A stretch of 17,665 nucleotides of DNA from CADCVW01 sp035644935 (GTDB taxonomy: Bacteria > Pseudomonadota > Alphaproteobacteria > Sphingomonadales > Sphingomonadaceae). Shown here piece by piece: positions 1-7,134 of this stretch. Numbering within the stretch: the stretch's first letter is position 1; each line of letters opens with the position of its first letter. The translations under genes and the position numbers were made by a program. The stretch spans positions 1-17,665 of the forward strand of contig DASQNO010000123.1 in assembly GCA_035644935.1 (NCBI GenBank), in the 5' to 3' direction. The notes below the pieces were generated by a model. The model was not told the DNA's origin, ran no database searches, and saw nothing but the letters and a program-made list of their open reading frames with translations.

Positions 1-1835
1 GGCACCCCTTCCGCATGCAGCCGCGCGACGAGCAAACCCGCGAGTTCGCCGCGGCGGCGCACCAGTATCAAGATGTCCTCAGGCTTGAGCGCGCGACCCT
101 TGGCGTGGACGAAGAACGGGTCGTCCAGCCAATGCCGCACCTGCCGCGCGAGCCGCGTCGCGAAGCCGCGAGTGGCGTCGCTTATCCAGCCTTCCTCGCC
201 CTCGCTCTCCTCCTCGTCCGCCGCCTCGACGGAGCTGTACGGCTTCCACAGGGTCACGGACCCCGCCCGTCCGGCGTAAAAACTGCTGTGCGGCGGCGCG
301 TCCTCCGCCAGCCCCAGCCGATCCGCGCCGACGTCGCGCACCAATTGGTTGACCAGGTCGAGCACCGGCGGCGACGAGCGGAAGCTGACGTCCAGCGACA
401 GGTTGCGGAACGGCTGCCCGGACTCGTCAGCCTTGCGCTGGAAGTACTGCCGCGCCCGTTCGAACTCCTTGGGCTCGGTGCCCTGAAAGCCGAAAATCGC
501 CTGCTTGAAGTCTCCGACGGTGAACAGCGTCCGGACGCTCGCGCCCACCGCGTCCGGGTCGACCTGAAAGAACTCCTCGACGAGTTCGCCGACGATCGCC
601 CACTGCGCGGCATTGGTGTCCTGCGCTTCGTCGACAAGGATGTGGTCGGTGCGCTGGTCCAGCTTGTAGCGCACCCATTCGCCCATTCCGGGCGTGCCGA
701 GCAGGTCCCGGGCGCCGCGGATCAGGTCATCGAAGTCGACGACGCCCGCGGCGCGCTTCGCGTCGGCGTAAGCGGACGCGTAGGTGTGCCCTGCGCGCAG
801 GCCGGCGGCGAGCACCGTAACCAGCGCCGCGGCCTGCTGAATACCCAACAGGCGACCGACGGTCTCCGCGAGCGGCTCTAGATGATCGTCATAGTTGGGC
901 TCGGCCGCGAGCACCTTTGCCGACGTCTTGCGCGGGCTGCCGTCCTTTGTGAGCCAAAGTTGCGCAAGCTCGGCGAGCTGCGCGACACGGTCGCCGGGGT
1001 GCAGCGCCATGAACGCCTCGGCCCGGTCAGCACGTTCGTGTCCCGTGGCCGCGCCCCAAGCGCGGTTGGCCGCCGCCACCCGGGCCAGCGCATCGCCGAA
1101 GCACGCGTCGCCGCAGCCCTCCACCAGCGCCGCGTCGAGATCGGCGGGAACGCCGAAATAGCCGCGCAGACGCGCCTCAATCCCTTGCCTGGGCCCCAGC
1201 GCAGCCAAGGCATCCGGGGCGCGCGCGGCCTGCATCAACAGCGCCTCGGCGCCCGCTTCGCCCAGCCGCCGGCTGAGCACGCGGACGTCGTCGATAAGGC
1301 CGAGGTCCCCGCTCTCCTCCGCGCGCACCAGCAGGTCGGCGAGCACCTGGCGCGCCAGCAGCCGTTCGGCGCGGGCGTCCAGCGGCTGGAAGCCGGGTGT
1401 GATCCCCGCCTCCGCCGGGAACGACGCCAGCAACGATTGCGCGAAGGCATGGATGGTCTGGATGCGCAGGCCGCCGCCCGTGGCGTCGAGCACGCGGGCG
1501 AACAAAGTGCGTGCCTGCGCAAGGTCTTCGGTCTGGTTATTCTCGCCCAGCGCGAACAGTTCACGCCTCAGGTGATTGTCGGCGAGTCGCACCCAGGAGG
1601 CAAGCCGCGCGTGAATGCGATCCGCCATCTCCGCCGCGCCGGCCTTGGTAAAGGTCAGGCAGAGGATCGACCCGGGGTCCGCAGCGCCCAGCAACAGCCG
1701 GAGCACGCGGGCGGTCAGCACATGCGTCTTGCCCGTGCCGGCAGACGCCGACAGCGCCGCGTGGCCGCTCGGGTCCGATGCCGCCAGCTGCGCGCCCTGG
1801 AGCTGCTGGAGCAGCTTGAGGCGCTTACCCCCCAT
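1..1835 (-). CDS. addA: AddA helicase-nuclease subunit, N-terminal ~611 residues (3' end cut by window edge)
   Basis: This is the UvrD-like helicase subunit of the AddAB double-strand-break repair complex, which unwinds and resects DNA ends for RecA loading. Translation from the ATG at 1835 stays open to base 1. It shows the superfamily 1 motifs in order: Walker A SAGTGKTH (Lys36), motif Ia LTFTKAGAAEM (about 60-70), motif II LVDEAQDTN (Asp402-Glu403), then FTVGDFKQAIFGFQGTEP (motif III) and DVSFRSSPPV (motif IV). The C-terminal helicase part and the expected RecB-like nuclease domain lie outside the window. The start overlaps the 3' end of addB by 11 bp (1825-1835), which suggests coupled translation. 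An acidic stretch rich in Glu and Asp lies near residue 550. The assignment rests on the motifs plus the addB partner and is secure. Confidence 0.96.
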   Translation of the reverse strand, partial: MGGKRLKLLQQLQGAQLAASDPSGHAALSASAGTGKTHVLTARVLRLLLGAADPGSILCLTFTKAGAAEMADRIHARLASWVRLADNHLRRELFALGENNQTEDLAQARTLFARVLDATGGGLRIQTIHAFAQSLLASFPAEAGITPGFQPLDARAERLLARQVLADLLVRAEESGDLGLIDDVRVLSRRLGEAGAEALLMQAARAPDALAALGPRQGIEARLRGYFGVPADLDAALVEGCGDACFGDALARVAAANRAWGAATGHERADRAEAFMALHPGDRVAQLAELAQLWLTKDGSPRKTSAKVLAAEPNYDDHLEPLAETVGRLLGIQQAAALVTVLAAGLRAGHTYASAYADAKRAAGVVDFDDLIRGARDLLGTPGMGEWVRYKLDQRTDHILVDEAQDTNAAQWAIVGELVEEFFQVDPDAVGASVRTLFTVGDFKQAIFGFQGTEPKEFERARQYFQRKADESGQPFRNLSLDVSFRSSPPVLDLVNQLVRDVGADRLGLAEDAPPHSSFYAGRAGSVTLWKPYSSVEAADEEESEGEEGWISDATRGFATRLARQVRHWLDDPFFVHAKGRALKPEDILILVRRRGELAGLLVARLHAEGV

Positions 1836-4773
1836 CGCGGCCATACCATTCGTCGAGGCGCATCAGTTGGTCGTAGTCGCCATACGGCGCATACTCCGGT
1901 TGAAGCTTGGCGATGAACGGCTCCACGCCCGTCAGCCAGCGCGCCGCCGCCTGTTCCAGATGATGTGCCGCCAGCGCGGTGAAGCGGTCGGGCTCAATCC
2001 CCGACCGCCCGCCGACGGGCGAGGCGGCGTAGCCGATGCTGCCCGATGCGGACTTCGCGAGCGACCAGTACTCGAAGGCGGACGGCTTTCCTTGGATGCC
2101 AAACCCGCCGCGCTCGGCGATGAGGCCCAGCAGTCCCAACTGCATCGCGAACCCCTCCTTGACCGCCGCGCCGCTCGGCGGCTTGCCCGTCTTGTAGTCG
2201 ACGATCGCGAGGCTGCCGTCGGCCAGCACGTCGATGCGGTCCGCCTTGCCATGCAATTCGACGCCGGCATGCGTCGCGACGCCCTTGACCTCCGCCAGGC
2301 GTGGCAGGCGTCCTTCCCCCCGGTCCTCCGCCATACGCGCGCTGATCCAGGCGATCGCCTCCATTAGCCGCGGCTGCCACAAGGCGCGCAGCAACGGATG
2401 GACGCCGCCATCGTTCAGCATCGCCTCCGCTCGCGGCACCAGCTTCGCGGGATCGCACACGTCGTCGGCGAACCAGCGTTCCAGCACGTCATGCACCGCC
2501 GTTCCGCGCCACGCTGCGCTGGGATCGGCATCGACGCCGTCCAGTGCGCGTAGGCCCAGAATGGACTTAGCGTAGAACGCGTAGGGGTCGGCCTTCAAGC
2601 GGTCGAGATCGGTCACGGCCAGCCGGCGGGGACGCAGCGCGGCGGGAGGACTGGGCGCAGGCCGCGCCGCGGGGGACACAGGCGTTCCCGGCGCGCCGAG
2701 CCGCCGCGCCCAGCACGGCAGGTCGGGCGCGCGCGTCATGCCGCCGGTCATCGCCTCCAGCCGCAGCCAGAAACGCGACGCGATGGCCGGCGCCCGCGCG
2801 TCGCGCCGCGCCCGCGTGACGATCACCTCCCGCCCGCCCAGCGCGCTCGCGAAATCATGCGCCGCCAGCCCGATGCGGCGGTCCAGCCCCGGCAGCCCGA
2901 GATTGGCGCGGATCTTGGGCGCGAGCCACGCGTCGGGCGTCGGCAGCGCGGGCCAGGTGCCCTCGTTGAGCCCGCCCAGCACCATCAGGTCGGCATGCTG
3001 AAGCCGCGCCTCCAGCAAACCCCAGATGAAGATGCGGGGGTGCCCGCCGAACGGCGGCCGCACGGCCTGCGCCTCCAGCAGCCCACCGAGCAGCGGCACC
3101 ACGGCGTCGGACGCCACCGCCGCCGGCCCGTGCGGCGCGGCGTCCTCCGCGTCCGCGATCAGCTTCGCCGCCTCGCGCCCTGCGACCCCGGACCAAGCCG
3201 CATCGCCCGCCAGCGCCGACGCCGTCTCGCGCACCACCGCCAGTATCTCCGTGAGGCCAGGCGCGCTGTCGCCCGCGAACACCGCCTCCAACGGCTCCAG
3301 CATCGGCCGCACGTCCGCGAACCACTCGCCGGCGCGCACGCGTACCCGGCCATGGTCCTCCTGCGCAAAAAAGCGCGCGAGCCCCTCGAGCCCCGCCGGC
3401 GGCCGCGGTCCGCGCAGCGCCAGATCCAGCAGGCGCACGCCGTCAAGCCAGGCAAGCCGCCCGTCGCCCGCCGCGACCAGCGGGTGTTTGAGCAGCGTCA
3501 GCAGCGCCACCGGCGCGAACCGCTCCGCGCCGGCGGCCGCTATCGCCAGCAATAGCGTTCCCGCGGGCGTTTCGGACAGCGGCCGCCCGGCGCTGTCGTC
3601 CGCCTGAATGCCCCAGCGTTTCAGATGCGCCGACACGCGCCGCGCCAGCATGCGGTCGGGGGTCACCAGCGCCGCCGTGCGTCCGGGCGTCTCCATCGCG
3701 CCGCGCAGCGCCAGCGCGATCCCCTGCGCTTCCTGCGCGGGGTCCGCCGCCTCAACGACGCGAACGCCGCTCATGCGACGCTGGGCGGGCGGCAGGTCCT
3801 GCCACTTGCCCGTGAAGCGCGCGGGCGCCATCGCATTGCCGATCGCGCGCGTCCGCACCGCCGGCGCATCGCGGCCCCCGCCATGACGCCAGCGCTGAAC
3901 CTCGCCCCGCCCCACCGCCATGCGATCGAGCAGCAGCTTGAGCGCGAACTGCGGATGCGTTTCGATCGAACGGCGCCGGATACCGGTCTCAGGGTCCGGC
4001 TCGTGCGGCCCCAACGCGTCCCATTCTGCCGCGCTCATGCCTAGGTCCAGGGCAGGCAGCACGACCTCTCCGCGCTCCAAGCGCGCGACGACACCCAGCA
4101 GCCGCGCTAGGGCGACGGCGGTGGTGGTGATGCCCGCGGCGACGACGAAGCCCGGCGGAGGCGCGCTACGCCAGCGCCGGGCCAAGGCGTTCAGCAGCCG
4201 GTTGCGGCGATCGGCCATGTCGATGCGCCCAAGCTCCGCCAGCGCGCGGGGCCAGGCCATCATGATCACCTGCAGCCGTTCCAGCGAGACCTGCCAGTGC
4301 GCCGACAGGTCCGGCGCGTCGGCGGCGGCGTTCGCCAGTTCCGATGGCGGCACGCCTTCGATCGTCAGCGCGTCCAGCGTGCGCGCCAGTTCGGCCGCCA
4401 GCCGCATCGCCTCCGCCGCGCCTAGCGTGCCGTCGCCGCCGTCCTGCACCAGCCGCGCCAGCCGCATCTGCCGGACCAGCGGATCGACTGCGGGCGGCAC
4501 CGGTTCGCCGCCCGCCGGATCGAACGCGCCGCCAATCCGCTCGTCCAGTTCCGGGTCGCCGATCGGCACGAGGCGAGGCAGCAGCAGCCCCGTCCCCGTG
4601 CGGCGCACAAAGGCGTCCGACACCGCCCGCGCCGCGCGATTGTTGGGCAGCAGGATCGTGCCGCGCGCCAGCGCCAGCGGCTCGCCGCCATGCGCCGCCA
4701 TGATCCCGGCGACTAGCGCGTCGGAAAAGGAACGGTGCGGTGGAATGGTGAAGACGCTGGGGGTGGCAGGCAC
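1825..4773 (-). CDS. addB: AddB, double-strand break repair protein (alphaproteobacterial type)
   Basis: Partner of AddA: an inactivated helicase-like scaffold with a C-terminal RecB-type nuclease. The C-terminal third carries the nuclease signature: GTAVHDVLERW (histidine motif), GKADRID, then AIVDYKTGKPP with Asp859 and Lys861 counted from the chosen start. No Walker A motif is visible at the N-terminus (LARGTILLPNNRAAR instead). The protein has only two cysteines, so the four-Cys iron-sulfur cluster of Bacillus AddB cannot form. The reading frame is open to an ATG at 4854, but those extra ~27 residues are mostly translated from an 85-bp intergenic repeat. Family members begin around PSVFTIPPHRSFSDALVAG, so I place the start at the GTG at 4773 (982 aa). 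No strong ribosome site fixes it; a purine-rich GGGGGGAGAG lies about 18-20 nt upstream. Confidence 0.93.
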   Translation of the reverse strand: MPATPSVFTIPPHRSFSDALVAGIMAAHGGEPLALARGTILLPNNRAARAVSDAFVRRTGTGLLLPRLVPIGDPELDERIGGAFDPAGGEPVPPAVDPLVRQMRLARLVQDGGDGTLGAAEAMRLAAELARTLDALTIEGVPPSELANAAADAPDLSAHWQVSLERLQVIMMAWPRALAELGRIDMADRRNRLLNALARRWRSAPPPGFVVAAGITTTAVALARLLGVVARLERGEVVLPALDLGMSAAEWDALGPHEPDPETGIRRRSIETHPQFALKLLLDRMAVGRGEVQRWRHGGGRDAPAVRTRAIGNAMAPARFTGKWQDLPPAQRRMSGVRVVEAADPAQEAQGIALALRGAMETPGRTAALVTPDRMLARRVSAHLKRWGIQADDSAGRPLSETPAGTLLLAIAAAGAERFAPVALLTLLKHPLVAAGDGRLAWLDGVRLLDLALRGPRPPAGLEGLARFFAQEDHGRVRVRAGEWFADVRPMLEPLEAVFAGDSAPGLTEILAVVRETASALAGDAAWSGVAGREAAKLIADAEDAAPHGPAAVASDAVVPLLGGLLEAQAVRPPFGGHPRIFIWGLLEARLQHADLMVLGGLNEGTWPALPTPDAWLAPKIRANLGLPGLDRRIGLAAHDFASALGGREVIVTRARRDARAPAIASRFWLRLEAMTGGMTRAPDLPCWARRLGAPGTPVSPAARPAPSPPAALRPRRLAVTDLDRLKADPYAFYAKSILGLRALDGVDADPSAAWRGTAVHDVLERWFADDVCDPAKLVPRAEAMLNDGGVHPLLRALWQPRLMEAIAWISARMAEDRGEGRLPRLAEVKGVATHAGVELHGKADRIDVLADGSLAIVDYKTGKPPSGAAVKEGFAMQLGLLGLIAERGGFGIQGKPSAFEYWSLAKSASGSIGYAASPVGGRSGIEPDRFTALAAHHLEQAAARWLTGVEPFIAKLQPEYAPYGDYDQLMRLDEWYGRDGG

Positions 4774-4802
4774 GGCGGGAACGTAGCGGCTCTCCCCCCT
4801 CG

Positions 4803-4887
4803 CGTCATCCCAGCGCATGCTGGGATCTCGTCGGGTGAAGATTGCGGTGGCCATCGCGCCGAGATCCCGGTCTGCGCCGGGATGACG
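4803..4887. repeat. 85-bp double-hairpin palindromic repeat, copy 1
   Basis: An imperfect inverted repeat of 28-nt arms (4803-4830 and 4860-4887, 24 of 28 positions matching) flanks a central spacer. Each arm is itself a hairpin. The left one is ATCCCAGC-gcat-GCTGGGAT (4807-4826, perfect 8-bp stem). The right one is ATCCCGG-6 nt-CCGGGAT (4864-4883). The reverse complement aligns end to end, without gaps, with 17045-17129 at about 71 of 85 positions. It lies between murU and addB, so it would be transcribed if the operon is continuous, and it could affect mRNA stability or termination there. It resembles REP/BIME-type intergenic elements. The family name is not known to me. Confidence 0.85.
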
Positions 4888-4914
4888 TTCAGCCGCTAGA
4901 ACCTCCGCCGAACG

Positions 4915-5685
4915 TCAGCTGCCCAGCAGCACCGCTTCCGTGGCCCCCACCGCCGGCGGCGTTCCGACATCGAACCACAATCCCTGATGCGCCGCGCCGA
5001 AGCAGCGGCCCGCGGCAATCGCGCGGTCCCAGAACAGGTTGAACGAGAACGGTCCCGGCGGCGCATCGACGATCAGCCGCTTGGAGACGATCTGGATGCC
5101 CGTGTACACGAACGGCGCGACGCGACCCGGGCGGCGGCGGCTGATGAGGCCGTCTCGGTCCATATGGAAATCGCCTCGGCCATGATGGTTGTTGGCGCGG
5201 GCCAGCGGCACCAACAACAGGAGCGCGTCCATGCGCGCCTCATCCCAATGGCTGCTCAGCATGCGCAGCGTATCCACCGGCCCGTCGACCCACAAATTGT
5301 CCGAATTCACCACTAGAAAGGGGTCGGCATCGATCAACGGCAGCGCGTGCACCAGCCCGCCACCCGTCTCCAGCAACAGCGCCCGCTCGTCGGAAAACGA
5401 CACGCGCAAAGGGTCTTGCGGCATGCGGCTGACATGCGCTTCGAGGTTGTCTGCGAGATAATGCACGTTGATCACCGCATGTTCCGCGCCCGCCGCGCGC
5501 AACCGGTCGAGCGCATGGTCGAGCAGCGCCCGCCCCGCGACCTCGACCAGCGGCTTGGGCCGCGTCGCGGTCAGCGGACGCATGCGTTTGCCGAGGCCCG
5601 CCGCGAGCACCATCGCCGTCGGCGGAACATCCGCCTCCGCCTCCGGCTGCGGGCGCAGGCGAAGCGCCTTGGCCATCATGTTCAC
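4915..5685 (-). CDS. murU: N-acetylmuramate-1-phosphate uridylyltransferase (MurU-like nucleotidyltransferase)
   Basis: A sugar-1-phosphate nucleotidyltransferase. Beside an AmgK kinase it most likely makes UDP-MurNAc from MurNAc-1-phosphate, recycling cell-wall sugar and bypassing MurA-dependent synthesis. Residues 25-46 hold the nucleotide-binding loop LAAGLGKRMRPLT with the PKPL that follows. The metal-binding NSDN is at 127-130, and LLETGGGLVHAL at about 103-115 contributes to the substrate pocket. The frame is open to 5766 inside amgK, but a ribosome site AAGGCGG sits 7 nt before the GTG at 5685, which I take as the start (256 aa). ATGs at 5679 and 5676 are alternatives. The gap from amgK is only 13 bp. 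By sequence alone it could be a general NTP_transferase; the amgK neighbour supports MurU. Confidence 0.88.
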   Translation of the reverse strand: MNMMAKALRLRPQPEAEADVPPTAMVLAAGLGKRMRPLTATRPKPLVEVAGRALLDHALDRLRAAGAEHAVINVHYLADNLEAHVSRMPQDPLRVSFSDERALLLETGGGLVHALPLIDADPFLVVNSDNLWVDGPVDTLRMLSSHWDEARMDALLLLVPLARANNHHGRGDFHMDRDGLISRRRPGRVAPFVYTGIQIVSKRLIVDAPPGPFSFNLFWDRAIAAGRCFGAAHQGLWFDVGTPPAVGATEAVLLGS

Positions 5686-5698
5686 GCCCACGCCGCCT

Positions 5699-6706
5699 TT
5701 AAGCCCACGCCGCCACGCGTTTGTCCGCCGGCACGTTGGCATCGAACCAGTCGCGCACCGGCCCAAGCGCCGGGTGGGCCAAATTGCGCTCGAGGTAGCC
5801 CCAGATGCGGGGGAACCGTTCGATATAACCGGCGCGCCCGTCGCGGCGGTTCAGGCGCGTGAAGATGCCGAGGATCTTGGTGTTGCGCTGGGCGCCGAGC
5901 ACTTCATACGCGGCGCGGAACGCCTGCCGGTCCACGATGCCGCGTCCGTTGCAATAACGCTCGATCATGGTCGCCTCGAGATCAAGATGCACGTCGCGGC
6001 GCGCGTCCTGCAGCAGCGACACGAGATCGTAGGCGGGATGACCGGCAAGCGCGTCCTGAAAGTCGAGCAGGCCCAGCCGCTGCACTCCGTGCCGGCCCGG
6101 CAGGCGCAGCAGATTGTCGGCGTGGTAGTCGCGCAGCGTCAGCACCGGCGCGGCGAGCGTCTGCTCTACGACCTCCCCCCACACCGCATCCCACGCCGCA
6201 TGCCAGGCGTCGCGATCGACCTCGACGCCCAGCGCCGGCAAGTACCAGTCGGTGAAGAGGTCGACCTCGCGAACCAGCGCCGGACGCGCGTAAGGCTCGA
6301 TCGCAGGCGGCGCGTGATCGTGCAGTGCGATCTGGATGTCGATCGCCGCGCGATAGACTTCGTCCTCCAGCCCCGGCTCGCGCGCGAGCAGCGGCCCGAC
6401 CAATTCGTCGCCGAAATCCTCCAGCAGGATCAGCCCGCCGTCCAGATCCGCTCGGATCGCATGCGGCGCGGCGAAGCCCAAGCGATTGAGGTGATCGGCG
6501 ATGGCGAGGAAAGGCCGGCTGTCCTCCTTGTCGGGCGGCGCGTCCATCAGCACGGCCGTCTCCGCGCCGCGGTGGACCCGGAAATAGCGGCGGAACGAGG
6601 CGTCGCCTGCGAGCGGGCGGATCTCCGCCCCGCCCCAGCCGGCGGCCGCGAGGAATTCCGGCGCGTGCGCGGGCGGGATCATGACGGCTGAGGTACTGGT
6701 GGCCAT
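5699..6706 (-). CDS. amgK: Anomeric MurNAc/GlcNAc kinase AmgK (aminoglycoside-phosphotransferase fold)
   Basis: Cytoplasmic sugar kinase that phosphorylates MurNAc at the anomeric position, supplying MurU in the cell-wall recycling route. It belongs to the APH/choline-kinase fold: nucleotide loop region LAGDASFRRYFRV (about 32-44), catalytic loop LRDYHADNLL with Asp193 and Asn198, and the metal-binding LLDFQDALAGHPAYDLVSLLQDARRD segment beginning at Asp215. The usual His before the catalytic Arg-Asp is Leu, as I recall for alphaproteobacterial members. The start is uncertain. The ATG at 6706 has GGAGG 13 nt upstream (335 aa, overlapping tsaE by 28 bp). The ATG at 6682 gives an ATGA overlap with the tsaE stop (327 aa). 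The ATG at 6718 is too close to GGAGG. Older annotations call such proteins aminoglycoside phosphotransferase, but no resistance role is implied. Confidence 0.88.
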   Translation of the reverse strand: MATSTSAVMIPPAHAPEFLAAAGWGGAEIRPLAGDASFRRYFRVHRGAETAVLMDAPPDKEDSRPFLAIADHLNRLGFAAPHAIRADLDGGLILLEDFGDELVGPLLAREPGLEDEVYRAAIDIQIALHDHAPPAIEPYARPALVREVDLFTDWYLPALGVEVDRDAWHAAWDAVWGEVVEQTLAAPVLTLRDYHADNLLRLPGRHGVQRLGLLDFQDALAGHPAYDLVSLLQDARRDVHLDLEATMIERYCNGRGIVDRQAFRAAYEVLGAQRNTKILGIFTRLNRRDGRAGYIERFPRIWGYLERNLAHPALGPVRDWFDANVPADKRVAAWA

Positions 6707-7134
6707 CGGTCCGTCCATGCCTCCGGCACGTCGGCTGTCAAGCAGCGCGCGCCGTCTGGAGTGGGCTGCAATGCCAGCCGCAGCGATTGTGGCCACAGCG
6801 TCGCGCCCAGCCGCTCGGGCCATTCGACGAGCAGCGCGTGGTCGGCGAGCGCGTCGTCGAGCCCCAGCTCCTCTGCCTCGTCGGCGCCGTCCAGGCGGTA
6901 GAGATCGACGTGGAGCACGGGCACTCGGGATGCTGTGGCATCATAGAATTGCACAACGGTAAAGGTCGGACTCGCCACCTCGCCCGCGTAGCCCAGCCCG
7001 GCGAGGCAGCCGCGCGCCAGCGTCGTCTTGCCGCTGCCCAGCGGGCCCGACAGCGCCACGACATCCCCCGCGCGCAACACGCCCGCGATCCGCGCACCCA
7101 GCGCCAGCGTCGCCGCCTCGTCGGCCAGGATCAT
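6679..7134 (-). CDS. tsaE: TsaE, ATPase of the tRNA threonylcarbamoyladenosine complex
   Basis: P-loop ATPase that works with TsaB-TsaC-TsaD to make t6A37 in ANN-decoding tRNAs. At 151 residues it is the usual family length. It has Walker A GPLGSGKTT (30-38), SPTFTV (55-60), HVDLYRL (75-81) and VEWPERLG (103-110), all family hallmarks. The ATG at 7134 overlaps the divL stop as ATGA, and no separate ribosome site is visible, so translation probably depends on coupling to divL. The frame is open much further upstream (to 8136), but that part is an out-of-frame reading of divL. The other t6A genes are not in the window. Confidence 0.95.
   Translation of the reverse strand: MILADEAATLALGARIAGVLRAGDVVALSGPLGSGKTTLARGCLAGLGYAGEVASPTFTVVQFYDATASRVPVLHVDLYRLDGADEAEELGLDDALADHALLVEWPERLGATLWPQSLRLALQPTPDGARCLTADVPEAWTDRWPPVPQPS

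Noticed and set aside
882..1916. A 344-codon plus-strand frame over the addA/addB junction
   Set aside because: The minus strand carries continuous AddA with all helicase motifs. The plus frame crosses a gene boundary and has shadow-like composition.
5699..6706. Aminoglycoside resistance phosphotransferase
   Set aside because: The fold is shared, but the murU neighbour and the LRDYHADN/DFQDALAGHPAYDLVSLLQDARRD pattern indicate the cell-wall sugar kinase AmgK.
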